DNA of 64,000 bases from Rhodococcus oryzae (GTDB lineage: Bacteria; Actinomycetota; Actinomycetes; Mycobacteriales; Mycobacteriaceae). A program made the translations under genes and the position numbers. Below the pieces are notes generated by a model. It ran no database searches and was not told the DNA's origin. It saw nothing but the letters and a program-made list of their open reading frames with translations. Position 1 is the first letter of the stretch. Each line of letters opens with the position of its first letter. Positions 20,464 through 28,755 of the stretch are shown here, piece by piece. Where the stretch lies: NCBI RefSeq assembly GCF_005049235.1, contig NZ_SUMD01000011.1, forward strand, positions 120,487 through 184,486, read 5' to 3'.

Positions 20464-21474
20464 CTACTGCCGGGTCCAGGCGATCAGATCGTCGGCGGTC
20501 CAGGTATTGACCACCCGTTCGGCCCCGACCCCGGCCGCCTGAGCCCGCTCACACCCGTATCCCTGGAAGTCGAGCTGGCCGGGCGCGTGCGCGTCGGTGT
20601 CGATAGCGAACAGGCAGTCCCGTTCGAGCGCCAGCTCGATCAGGCGCGCGGGCGGATCACGGCGCTCCGGCCTGCTGTTGATCTCCACCGCCGTGCCGAA
20701 CTGGCGGCACGCCTCGAACACGACCTCCGCGTTGAACTTCGACTCCGGCCTGGTCCCTCGAGTGCCCTCGACCAGCCTGCCGGTGCAGTGCCCGAGCACG
20801 TCCACATGCGGGTTCGCGACGGCCCGCACCATCCGTCTGGTCATCGCGTCGGACTCCATCGCGAGCTTCGAGTGCACGCTCGCGACCACGATATCGAGTT
20901 CGGCGAGCAGCTCCTCCTCCTGGTCCAGGGAGCCGTCGTCGAGGATGTCCACCTCGATCCCGGTCAGGATGCGGAACGGCGCGAGCTCCGAGTTCAGCTC
21001 CGCCACCACCTCGAGCTGTCGGCGCAACCGCTCCGCGGAGAGTCCGTTCGCCACCGTCAACCGCGGCGAATGGTCGGTCAGCGCGCAGTACTCGTGCCCG
21101 ACCATCGCGGCCCGGCGCATCATCTCCCCGATGGGGCTACCGCCATCGGACCAGTCCGAGTGCGTGTGCAGGTCGCCGCGCAGCGCCGCGAGCAGCGCCC
21201 GCCCACCCTCACCGATCTGGCCGGCCTTCGACTTCACCTCGGTCAGGTAGGCGGGCACTCCGCCCGCATACGCCTCCGCGATCACCGCGGCCGTCTTCGG
21301 CCCGATCCCGCTCAGCGCGGCCCAGGTACCGGTGCGGCCGAGCCGGTCCCGCTGCTCGTCACTCAGAGCCTCGACGACGTCCGCGGCGCGGCGGTAGGCC
21401 TTGACGCGGTGCGTCTCGGCCCGCGATCGCTCGAGCCAGTACGCGATCTCCCGCAACGCTTCGACCGGGTCCAT
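20464..21474 (-). CDS. HhH + PHP-domain phosphoesterase (PolX-like without polymerase core)
   Basis: A 336-residue protein. The N-terminal 100 residues resemble the PolX helix-hairpin-helix region (WLERSRAETHRVKAYRRAAD and LSGIGPKTAAVIAEAYAGG). The rest is a PHP metal-dependent phosphoesterase with DLHTHSDWSDG, CALTDHSPR, GIEVDIL, VVASVHSK and DTDAHAPGQLD, covering the metal ligands. Most of the family X polymerase domain is missing, so it is probably a nuclease or phosphatase in DNA repair. The ATG of MDPVEAL is chosen; the frame upstream lacks similarity. Confidence 0.87.
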   Translation of the reverse strand: MDPVEALREIAYWLERSRAETHRVKAYRRAADVVEALSDEQRDRLGRTGTWAALSGIGPKTAAVIAEAYAGGVPAYLTEVKSKAGQIGEGGRALLAALRGDLHTHSDWSDGGSPIGEMMRRAAMVGHEYCALTDHSPRLTVANGLSAERLRRQLEVVAELNSELAPFRILTGIEVDILDDGSLDQEEELLAELDIVVASVHSKLAMESDAMTRRMVRAVANPHVDVLGHCTGRLVEGTRGTRPESKFNAEVVFEACRQFGTAVEINSRPERRDPPARLIELALERDCLFAIDTDAHAPGQLDFQGYGCERAQAAGVGAERVVNTWTADDLIAWTRQ

Positions 21475-21534
21475 GAGTACATCCTGAGCCTTCGGTGGTG
21501 ACCTGGCCACCGGTTACGAACAACGCCCGTCGTT

Positions 21535-22863
21535 CTACTGCGCGAGCAAGCCCGTGCGCTCGGCGACCCAGTCGAGCTCGCGGGCCAGCGCTGGTCCCCA
21601 CACCTGCGGGCTGTGGCCCCCGGGCAGCTCGTAGTAACGGGCGTTCATCCCGGCGGACCTCGCTGCCGCGAACATGCGCTGCTGTTGGGGTCGGTACTCC
21701 TCGTCACCGCTGCCCGACACGAACACCCCGGCCAGCTGCGGCATGGGGGTCACGGCCAGCAGGTCGCGCGCGTTGACCGCAGCGAACGCGGACTCGTCGC
21801 CCCCGAACGTCACGGCAACTGTGCTCGTGTGGTCACCCAGGGACGGCTCGTCCTGGCCCGAAATGTCCACGAAGGTCGGATAGACGTCCGGGTGGCGGAC
21901 CGCCAGCTGGACCGAGCAGGTCCCGCCATAGGAGAAGCCCCCGATCGCCCGGTGCGCGGGATCGTTGTCCACCTGGAGGTGGCCGGCGATCCAGTCCGGC
22001 ACGTCCCGCGCCAGATAGGTGTCCACGTTTCCGAGCTGTGAATCCAGGCACAGCGGCAAGGCATCGGTGGCACCGAGCGCGTCCGGGACCACGACGACCG
22101 GGGCGAGTCCGTCGTGTTCGGCGGCGAATGCCGTGACCGTCTCGGCCAGAGCGCCGAGGGTGAGCCAGTCGTCCGGCTTCCCGGGATTTCCCGCCACGAG
22201 TACCAGCACAGGAAGCATCGCCCGCGGGGAATCCAGATAGGCGGGCGGCAGGTAGAGCAGCGCGGGCCGTGACGCGAAACCCGACACCGCGCCCGGGATC
22301 TCGACGTGCGTGAGCATCCCGTCCCGGGCCGAGCGCAACGGCCGTCGCCAGACACTGGCCACGGGATCACCCGTCTGGACCTCGGCCTGTGGCCCTGGCA
22401 CCGCGGCGAAATCCGTCGCCAGAGCGCCGGGGGGCGCACGATGGCCGATCACCGCACCGAGGGTGGGAAAGGTTCCGAGATCCTCGTTCACCACTCCGGC
22501 ACCGCACGCGAGAAGCGATGCGGCCATCGCGAACGCAAGCGCCACCGTCCCACGACCCCGGGAACGAAGGAGGCAGACCGCGGCCGCGAACACACCGAAG
22601 AGGCCGACCGCGATCCCCAGACAGCTCTGCACCGACAGTTGAGGGGGCAGCGGTCGCAGTGCCGACCACACCGCGACCGCGATGCAGGCGGATGTCGCCA
22701 CGGCGAGGCCCGCGACCGTCCCACGCACCCGAATCGAGACCCCTCGCAGCGCCGTGCTCGCGCCGGCAAGCCCTCCCACCCCCAGAACGACAACAGCGGT
22801 CGCTGCAACGGCGCCGGTCATCGACACCTGCGAGAGCGCGCTCAGCACGGCATTGGCGTACAT
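21535..22863 (-). CDS. Membrane-anchored esterase (antigen-85/esterase-D-like fold)
   Basis: A 442-residue protein with about four transmembrane helices in the first 125 residues, then an extracytoplasmic alpha/beta-hydrolase domain. The nucleophile elbow is IGGFSYGGTCS (Ser near 311), the acidic residue is probably in GSGDEEY, and the His is in LPGGHSPQVW (about 415). LLYLPPAYLDSPRAMLPVLV is typical of secreted esterase family members related to mycolyltransferases. The substrate is unknown; cell-envelope lipids are plausible. A GATACT hexamer six bases before the ATG suggests a leaderless message. Confidence 0.82.
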   Translation of the reverse strand: MYANAVLSALSQVSMTGAVAATAVVVLGVGGLAGASTALRGVSIRVRGTVAGLAVATSACIAVAVWSALRPLPPQLSVQSCLGIAVGLFGVFAAAVCLLRSRGRGTVALAFAMAASLLACGAGVVNEDLGTFPTLGAVIGHRAPPGALATDFAAVPGPQAEVQTGDPVASVWRRPLRSARDGMLTHVEIPGAVSGFASRPALLYLPPAYLDSPRAMLPVLVLVAGNPGKPDDWLTLGALAETVTAFAAEHDGLAPVVVVPDALGATDALPLCLDSQLGNVDTYLARDVPDWIAGHLQVDNDPAHRAIGGFSYGGTCSVQLAVRHPDVYPTFVDISGQDEPSLGDHTSTVAVTFGGDESAFAAVNARDLLAVTPMPQLAGVFVSGSGDEEYRPQQQRMFAAARSAGMNARYYELPGGHSPQVWGPALARELDWVAERTGLLAQ

Positions 22864-22869
22864 CGGACC

Positions 22870-22875
22870 AGTATC
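22870..22875 (-). promoter_or_regulatory. Candidate -10 hexamer of esterase gene
   Basis: GATACT on the minus strand lies six bases before the ATG at 22863. It deviates from TANNNT in the first base, so support is moderate. Confidence 0.35.
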
Positions 22876-22945
22876 ACGACCGGTCCGGTCCCGACACCAA
22901 TCGGACAATCGTGGCCGCCGGCGCTGGCGTGACCTCGGCGTCGAA

Positions 22946-23479
22946 TCAGGTCCGGCTACTGGCGCGGGGCGGTAGCTGGGTTTGCGCCCACTCCGCCCAC
23001 TCGCGGTTCATGGTGTGGAAGCGTTCGCCCCACTCCATGGCGATCCGACCGTAGACCGACAGATCGGTGTCGTCCCAGTCGATGGTTGCCTTCAGCGCGG
23101 CCAGCTCGCCGTGTGCTTTGAGTGAGCGCTCCTCGATATCGCGGAGGTACTGGCGAGCATGCTCCTGGGAGTCGACGCCGAGGAAGAACACGCGCAGCAG
23201 CATTTCGTTCCGCGCCACCCGCTTGGGTTTCGTGGTGGTGAGCCAGGTGCGCAGGTCGTCGAGCCCGGCGTCGGTGATCGTGTATTCCTTGCGCCCGCGC
23301 GGACCCTCGTCGGTGACGGCGATCAGGCCGGTATCGGCGAGTTTGGTGAGCTCGGTATATATCTGACTCTGGGTCGCGGGCCACACGTTCGCGAGGGACT
23401 CCTTGAAGCGCCGCAGCAGGTCGTAGCCGCTGGCCGGTCGATCGGACAGCAGCCCTAGCAGCGCGTAGCGGAGACTCAT
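22946..23479 (-). CDS. PadR-family transcriptional regulator
   Basis: A 177-residue winged-helix regulator. LRYALLGLLSDRPASGYDLL opens the PadR domain, WPATQSQIYTELTKLADTGL is the recognition part and RKEYTITDAGLDDLRTWL the wing. The C-terminal half is a helical dimerisation domain. A TAGAGT -10 hexamer lies seven bases before the ATG, with a 20-base operator arm directly behind it. It is divergent from a small membrane protein and a carotenoid oxygenase gene, which it probably represses along with itself. Confidence 0.9.
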   Translation of the reverse strand: MSLRYALLGLLSDRPASGYDLLRRFKESLANVWPATQSQIYTELTKLADTGLIAVTDEGPRGRKEYTITDAGLDDLRTWLTTTKPKRVARNEMLLRVFFLGVDSQEHARQYLRDIEERSLKAHGELAALKATIDWDDTDLSVYGRIAMEWGERFHTMNREWAEWAQTQLPPRASSRT

Positions 23480-23486
23480 GCCATTC

Positions 23487-23492
23487 ACTCTA
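23487..23492 (-). promoter_or_regulatory. Candidate -10 hexamer of leaderless padR
   Basis: TAGAGT on the minus strand ends seven bases before the padR ATG and abuts the left operator arm. Confidence 0.5.
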
Positions 23493-23553
23493 CATTCCAG
23501 TATTGACATGTCGAGTATGGAGGCTCATTGTTTGACATGTCAGAACTGGAATG
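23493..23553. promoter_or_regulatory. Long inverted-repeat operator between padR and membrane-protein gene
   Basis: Arms CATTCCAGTATTGACATGTC (23493-23512) and GACATGTCAGAACTGGAATG (23534-23553) match as an inverted repeat except in the three-base middle of each arm. Each arm also holds the palindrome GACATGTC. The 61-base layout suits two cooperating PadR dimers. Confidence 0.7.
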
Positions 23554-23576
23554 TCAACGGCGAGGAGCCTGACGAG

Positions 23577-24137
23577 ATGACGTACCTTCGCACTTTCGCC
23601 CCGTGGATCGTCTACGCCGTGATTCCATCGCAGCACTGGCAGTGGTCCGCGGTGATCGCGCTCGTCATCGCGCTGGCCGGTATCGCACAGCAGATCCGCG
23701 CCGGGCAGCGATGGGACGCGCTGATCATCGATATCGGGTCGGCGGTGTTCTTCACGGCGCTGACGGTCCTGGCGCTCACAGATCCGGACACCGCGCTGCA
23801 TCCGTACATGCCAGCGATCTCTTCCGGGGTGCTCGCGCTGATCGCCGGCGTCTCGCTACTGGTGCGGGTGCCGTTCACCCTGCCGATCGCCAAGCAGACC
23901 ACGCCGCAGGAGTTCTGGGATCAGCCGATGTTCATCCGGACCGCCTACATCCTGACCTCGGTGTGGACGGCGAGCTTCGCGATCGGCTGCATCGCACTGA
24001 CCGCGCTCGCCCATTCCTCCTCGGGCCTGCGCACCACGGTGCAGGTGCTGGCCTTCGTCGTCCCGGTGGTGTTCACCCTCCGCTACGTCGCCCACATCCG
24101 GGCCAAGGCGAAGCTACTCGGCCAGCCCGCAGCCTGA
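23577..24137 (+). CDS. Multi-pass membrane protein of unknown function
   Basis: A 186-residue protein with five or six hydrophobic segments, including APWIVYAVIPS at the start and VLAFVVPVVFTLRYVAHIRA at the end. RVPFTLPIAKQTTPQEFW is a conserved-looking loop. I do not recognise a family with certainty. GAGGAG and the ATG at 23577 lie after the PadR operator; an in-frame extension back to 23478 would cover the operator and is rejected. The carotenoid oxygenase gene follows 37 bases later, so the two are probably one PadR-controlled operon. Confidence 0.75.
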   Translation: MTYLRTFAPWIVYAVIPSQHWQWSAVIALVIALAGIAQQIRAGQRWDALIIDIGSAVFFTALTVLALTDPDTALHPYMPAISSGVLALIAGVSLLVRVPFTLPIAKQTTPQEFWDQPMFIRTAYILTSVWTASFAIGCIALTALAHSSSGLRTTVQVLAFVVPVVFTLRYVAHIRAKAKLLGQPAA

Positions 24138-24174
24138 CCCTTCACCAGTCCCTTCGAAAGAACAGGTACGGACA

Positions 24175-25470
24175 ATGACCGTCCCGCATCTGACCGGCAA
24201 TTACGCACCGGTTACCGAGGAACTCACTGCCTACGAATTGCCTGTCACCGGAACCATCCCCGCCGAGTTGACAGGCTGGTACCTGCGCAACGGCCCCAAC
24301 CCTCACGCCGCGGCCTCAAAGCACTGGTTCCTCGGCGACGGCATGGTGCACGGCGTGCGTCTCGAAGGCGGACGTGCCGTCTCCTACCGCAACCGGTGGG
24401 TCCGCACCACGACCTTCACCGAGGGCGCACGTGGTCGTGACAGTCGGGGCAATCGGGATCTCGTTGCCGGCGTGGCCAATACCCACGTCATCCGGCACGC
24501 GGGGCGCACCCTCGCACTGGTCGAATCCTCCTACCCCTACGAATTGACCTGCGACCTGGACACTGTCGGCCCGCACGACTTCGACGGCAAACTGACGACC
24601 GCTGTGACCGCGCACCCCAAGACGTGCCCGATCACGGGTGAACTGCACTTCTTCGGATACGACGTTTTCGAGCCGTATCTGACCTATCACCGCGCCGATG
24701 CCGCCGGCAACCTCGACGTGAGTCGTACGGTCGAGGTGCCGGCCGCCACCATGCACCACGACTTCAATCTCACCGCGCAGCACGTCGTATTCATGGATCT
24801 GCCGGTGTGTTTCGACCTCGAGTCCGCGCAAGCCGGGACGGGTATGCCGTTCCGGTGGAACGACGACTATCAGGCCCGGCTCGGCGTACTGCGCCGCGAT
24901 GATCCGTACGGTGAGATCCGCTGGTTCCCGATCGACCCTTGCTATGTCTTCCATGCACTCAACGCGCACGACGAGCCCGGCCGAATCGTCCTGCACGTCA
25001 TGCGGTATCCGAGCATGTGGCGGGCCGATTCACACGACTTCAAGCAGGCCACACTGTGGCGCTGGACCATCGATCTGGTCACCGGAACGGTTCGGGAGGA
25101 GCAGCTCGACGACCGTGTCGCGGAATTTCCTCGGATCGACGATCGGCTCGCCGGTCTCGACACCCGATTCGGGCATGCCAGCGTCTCGGGCAGCAGTGGC
25201 GCACTGATCCTCTACGACTTACACAAGGGTGTCAGCTCGGCTCACGAATTCGGCCCCGGCCGGATTCCGGCCGAGGCGTCATTCGTCGCCGCCGATGAAA
25301 ACCCCGGCGGCGACGGCTATCTCATGACCTATCTCTACAACGCCGACAGCGATCGCAGTGATCTGGTCATCCTCGATGCGGGCGAGCTCGCCGCGCCGCC
25401 CATGGCGACCATCCACCTGCCCAGCCGGGTTCCCTATGGGTTCCACGGCAATTGGCTCGCCGACGGCTGA
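24175..25470 (+). CDS. Carotenoid-cleavage oxygenase
   Basis: A 431-residue non-haem iron oxygenase of the carotenoid/lignostilbene cleavage family. GWYLRNGPNPH opens the propeller. The four iron-ligand histidines are expected in TAHPKTCPIT, MHHDFNLT, YVFHALNAHDE and the C-terminal YGFHGNW; all are present. It cleaves a conjugated C=C bond in an apocarotenoid or stilbene; the substrate is unknown and no carotenoid-synthesis gene is in the window. It sits downstream of the PadR-regulated membrane protein gene. PadR regulators often sense phenolics, which fits a stilbene-type substrate. Confidence 0.92.
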   Translation: MTVPHLTGNYAPVTEELTAYELPVTGTIPAELTGWYLRNGPNPHAAASKHWFLGDGMVHGVRLEGGRAVSYRNRWVRTTTFTEGARGRDSRGNRDLVAGVANTHVIRHAGRTLALVESSYPYELTCDLDTVGPHDFDGKLTTAVTAHPKTCPITGELHFFGYDVFEPYLTYHRADAAGNLDVSRTVEVPAATMHHDFNLTAQHVVFMDLPVCFDLESAQAGTGMPFRWNDDYQARLGVLRRDDPYGEIRWFPIDPCYVFHALNAHDEPGRIVLHVMRYPSMWRADSHDFKQATLWRWTIDLVTGTVREEQLDDRVAEFPRIDDRLAGLDTRFGHASVSGSSGALILYDLHKGVSSAHEFGPGRIPAEASFVAADENPGGDGYLMTYLYNADSDRSDLVILDAGELAAPPMATIHLPSRVPYGFHGNWLADG

Positions 25471-25527
25471 CCCGCGAGGCCCGCATCCCCGCCGCCAGCT
25501 CACCCGCTACGGCAACGCCCTGATCGG

Positions 25528-26586
25528 TCAGAAGCTCGTTTCGACGGGCACCGGCGGCAACGTGACGACCTGGCCCGCGTAGCTCAGTCCGGCGCCGAAG
25601 CCGAGCAGCAGGGCGAGCTGTCCGCCCTTTGCCTTGCCCGTCACCAGCATCTCCTCCATAGCGAGCGGAATCGACGCGGCGGAGGTGTTGCCGGTGTTCT
25701 CGATGTCGTTCGCGACGGGCACGTCGTCCCCGAGGCCCAGGTTCTTCTTCATGAGGTCGTTGATCCGGGCGTTCGCCTGGTGCGGGACGAATACCTCGAT
25801 GTCCTCGATCGCGACGCCTGACTCCGACAGGATGCTGCCGAGGGCCTTGGGCAGGGTGATCGCCGCCCACCGGAACACGCGGGGGCCCTCCATCGACACC
25901 ACCATGCGACCGATCTGCTCGGCGTCCGCGCCCTGTGCCTGCAGGGCCTCCGCGCGGTCCATGTACGCGGGGATGTCGTAGTTCTGGCTGATGGCGGCGG
26001 AGTTCTCGCCGTCGCTACCCCACACCGTCGGCGAGATGCCGTTCCGCTCGCTGGGGCCGACCACAACAGCACCCGCGCCGTCGCCGAAGATGAAGGCGGT
26101 GTTGCGGTCGGTCGGTTCCATCACCACGGACATGGTCTCGACACCGATGACCAGGACATACTCGGCCGAACCGGACCGGATCATGTCGGTGGCAACGCCC
26201 AGACCATAGCCGAAGCCGCCACAGCCGGACGCGAGGTCGAACGCCGCGATGCCGTTGATGCCCAGTTCGTGCGCCACCTGCGGGGCGCCGTGCGGGATCT
26301 TCGTCTTCCAGCTGCCGGTGGCGAGGACGAGCGCGCCGATCTGCTCCTTGTCGATGCCGCTGTTCTTGATCGCCCGCTCGGCCGCGGCAACGGCCATCGA
26401 CTTTGCGGTCTCGTCGCCGCTGATCCACCGACGGTTGCGGATGCCGCTGCGCTCGTAGATCCACTCGTCCGACGAGTCGAGTACCTCGCACACCTCGGCG
26501 TTGCTGACGATCCGCTGGGGCCGGTAGGCGCCGATACCGAGCAGCGACACGTTCTCGTGCCCCTTCTTGACCGCAATGTTGAACAT
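25528..26586 (-). CDS. fabH: FabH, beta-ketoacyl-ACP synthase III
   Basis: A 352-residue condensing enzyme starting fatty-acid synthesis from acyl-CoA and malonyl-ACP. The catalytic triad is Cys in DLASGCGGFGYGLG (about 121), His in VFVPHQANARI and Asn in IENTGNTSAAS. FRWAAITLPKAL and GFGAGLSYAGQVV are conserved with mycobacterial FabH, the link between FAS-I and FAS-II for mycolic acids. The start MFNIAVKKG aligns with the M. tuberculosis start. ATG 26649 is only two bases from a TAGGCT -10 hexamer, so the message would begin after it. Confidence 0.95.
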   Translation of the reverse strand: MFNIAVKKGHENVSLLGIGAYRPQRIVSNAEVCEVLDSSDEWIYERSGIRNRRWISGDETAKSMAVAAAERAIKNSGIDKEQIGALVLATGSWKTKIPHGAPQVAHELGINGIAAFDLASGCGGFGYGLGVATDMIRSGSAEYVLVIGVETMSVVMEPTDRNTAFIFGDGAGAVVVGPSERNGISPTVWGSDGENSAAISQNYDIPAYMDRAEALQAQGADAEQIGRMVVSMEGPRVFRWAAITLPKALGSILSESGVAIEDIEVFVPHQANARINDLMKKNLGLGDDVPVANDIENTGNTSAASIPLAMEEMLVTGKAKGGQLALLLGFGAGLSYAGQVVTLPPVPVETSF

Positions 26587-26651
26587 CTGGAGCTTGCCCT
26601 TCGCCGCTGTGAGAGTTGTCCGCCGTTCGGCTGACGTGTGAATCGGCATGG

Positions 26652-26657
26652 AGCCTA
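26652..26657 (-). promoter_or_regulatory. fabH: Candidate -10 hexamer of fabH
   Basis: TAGGCT on the minus strand ends two bases before ATG 26649. Transcription would start inside that codon region, giving a leader of about 55 bases to the chosen start at 26586. Confidence 0.4.
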
Positions 26658-26679
26658 CCGACCCGAACCCGACAACTGT

Positions 26680-27735
26680 TCAGTTCCGTCGACGCCGCGA
26701 GCGGATCCGCCACCACAGCACGCCGCCGAGGGCGACCACGAGCCCGGCGCCGACGCCCGCGGCGATCAGCGCCGTGGGGTCGACCTGCAGCGCGACCCCC
26801 ACCTCCCCGGCCGCGGGGGTGACCAGCCCGGTCGCTCCGTACAGGACCCGGATCGGGGGCAGCGGTCCGCCGTTCGCCTCGGACGCGCTGAGCAGGTCGC
26901 CTGCCGGGGTGAAGGCGATGGCCTCGCCCTGCGGCTGGTCCGGCATCGGCACCCTGATCGGTTCGGCACCCGTCAGCGCCGCCACGACGTCGCCGTCCGG
27001 CGCCGGGTACAGGTACACGTCGGTGTATGTACGCAGCGCCACCACCGTGCCGTCCGCGCCGACAGCGCCGCCGGTGATCATGGTCGAGGCAGCGAACGGG
27101 ACCGGGCCGCCCGGCGTCTCGGTGGGCTCGAATCCGATCTGCCCCACCCGCTCCAAACCGGTGGGTCCCGGGCTCGGCAACTGCTCGGCGCGCAGTGCAC
27201 CGGCGGGACGGTAGATGCCGCTCGCGCCGAACAGCTCCTTCGTCACGAGCACCGGGACCCCGTCGCTGCCCATGAGGATCGCCTCCGCGTCGCGGGCGCC
27301 GTCGGGATAGGTGAGCCGGCGCAGCGTGCCCGCGCCGGTGCCGGTGTCCATGTCGGTCAGCGCGACGGTGGTCCGCGCACCGGCGTTGTCGCCGGTGTCC
27401 GAGAGCCACAACCGCCCGTCAGCCTGTGCGAGGTCCTCCACGTCGAACGGGTCGACGGGCAGGGGCAGCGTGCCCGTCACCCGGCACTGATCGTCGAGGA
27501 CCCGGACCGCATCGTCCGTCCCGCTGTCGGCGGCCGCGTAGATCCCGTCGTCGGTGACGGCCAGACCGGACACCTCCTCCAACGCGGGATCCGTTGGAGT
27601 GCAGAAGTTCTCGAAGACGGCATCGACGGTCTCGATCGCCCCGGGGGCCGAGCTCGGCTGCGCCACCGCGGGCATCGCGCAGAGAACGGCCGAACCCAGG
27701 ACCGTGACGACCACCGCCGCGAGGCGGCTACGCAC
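26680..27735 (-). CDS. Membrane-anchored propeller-like exported protein (second of a tandem pair)
   Basis: A 351-residue exported protein. A signal peptide runs to about VAQPSSAPG, the body has repeated blade-like motifs such as VSGLAVTDDGIYAAADSGTD, DGRLWLSDTGDN and GEAIAFTPAGDLLSASEANG, and the C-terminus has one transmembrane helix (VGAGLVVALGGVLWW) followed by basic RIRSRRRRN. The repeats resemble six-bladed beta-propellers of the SdiA-regulated/phytase-like type, without assignable catalysis. GTG at 27735 overlaps the stop of the paralogue upstream by eight bases. The topology puts the propeller outside the membrane. Confidence 0.78.
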   Translation of the reverse strand: MRSRLAAVVVTVLGSAVLCAMPAVAQPSSAPGAIETVDAVFENFCTPTDPALEEVSGLAVTDDGIYAAADSGTDDAVRVLDDQCRVTGTLPLPVDPFDVEDLAQADGRLWLSDTGDNAGARTTVALTDMDTGTGAGTLRRLTYPDGARDAEAILMGSDGVPVLVTKELFGASGIYRPAGALRAEQLPSPGPTGLERVGQIGFEPTETPGGPVPFAASTMITGGAVGADGTVVALRTYTDVYLYPAPDGDVVAALTGAEPIRVPMPDQPQGEAIAFTPAGDLLSASEANGGPLPPIRVLYGATGLVTPAAGEVGVALQVDPTALIAAGVGAGLVVALGGVLWWRIRSRRRRN

Positions 27736-28669
27736 CGAGGTCGACCAGTCCGGTGGCGCCGCGCAGGACCTGAATCGGCGGCAGCGGACCGCCGTTCGCC
27801 TCGGACGCGCTGAGCAGGTCGCCGTCCGGGGTGAACGCGATGGCCTCACCCTGCGGCTGATCCGGCATCGGGACCCGCACCGGCGTCGCGCCGGTCAGCG
27901 CGGCCGCGATATCGCCGTCGGGCGCAGGGTAGAGGTAGACGTCGGTGTAGGTGCGCACCGCGACGACCCGGCCGTCGGCGCTGACCGCGCCGCCGGTGAC
28001 CAGGATCGATCCCGCGACCGGCATCGGGCTGCCGGGAGTGTCGGTGGGCGCGTAGGCGATCTGCCCGATGCGCTGCAGCGGCGCCGGGCCCGGGCCGAGC
28101 TCGTCCAGCGTCGCGCCGCCGGCCGGTCGGTAGATGCCGCTGGCCGCGAGGATCTCCTTGGTGACGATCACCGGTCGGCCATCGCGGCCGACCAGCAGCG
28201 TCTCCGCATCGTGCGGGCCGTCCGGGTAGGTCAGCAGGTGCATCGCGCCCGCGCCGGTGACGTGGTCCAGGTCGGTCAGCGACACCTGCTGGCGGACCTT
28301 GAGGTTGTCGCCGGTGTCCGAGAGCCAGAGCCGACCGCCCACCATGGCCATGTCCTCGACGTCGACCGGGGTCGGCGGAACCGCCACCGTGCCTGCGACC
28401 TGGCACTGGTTGTCGAGCACCCACACCTCGTCGTCGGTGCCACTGTCACCGATGGCGTAGATCGTCTCACCGGTGGAGACCAGTCCGGAGATCTCCGCGA
28501 GCCCGGGATCGGTTGGGGTGCAGAGCGTCTCGAAACGCGCGTCGGACGCCTCGGAACCGGTCGAGGAGCCGGCGGAACCGCTCGACCCCGGCGCGGCCCC
28601 GGCCGAGGCCGCGGTCACCACGGCCGACCCGACCACCGCCAGCGCGAGTACCGCCAGCCGGCTACGCAT
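27728..28669 (-). CDS. Secreted propeller-like protein (first of a tandem pair)
   Basis: A 313-residue paralogue of the next gene, with signal peptide MRSRLAVLALAVVGSAVV and cleavage near ASAGAAPG, then a Ser/Gly-rich linker and the same blade motifs (ISGLVSTGETIYAIGDSGTD, GRLWLSDTGDN). It lacks the C-terminal transmembrane helix and ends at LVDLGA, where the paralogue continues. The last 60 or so residues of the pair are almost identical at protein and DNA level, indicating recent duplication or gene conversion. Function unknown; the secreted and anchored forms may work together. Confidence 0.78.
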   Translation of the reverse strand: MRSRLAVLALAVVGSAVVTAASAGAAPGSSGSAGSSTGSEASDARFETLCTPTDPGLAEISGLVSTGETIYAIGDSGTDDEVWVLDNQCQVAGTVAVPPTPVDVEDMAMVGGRLWLSDTGDNLKVRQQVSLTDLDHVTGAGAMHLLTYPDGPHDAETLLVGRDGRPVIVTKEILAASGIYRPAGGATLDELGPGPAPLQRIGQIAYAPTDTPGSPMPVAGSILVTGGAVSADGRVVAVRTYTDVYLYPAPDGDIAAALTGATPVRVPMPDQPQGEAIAFTPDGDLLSASEANGGPLPPIQVLRGATGLVDLGA

Positions 28670-28755
28670 CGGCGCACCAGCAGGATCCGGCCGCGGTGCC
28701 CGCGGCGTCGAGACAGGCAGCAGCGCCCGGTTCCGTCATGTCCGTTCCCGTCCGG

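Noticed and set aside
20464..21474. Full DNA polymerase X
   Set aside because: Only the HhH-like start and the PHP domain are present; the polymerase palm motifs are missing in 336 residues.
26587..26649. FabH start at ATG 26649
   Set aside because: A -10 hexamer ends two bases before it, and the M. tuberculosis FabH start aligns with 26586.
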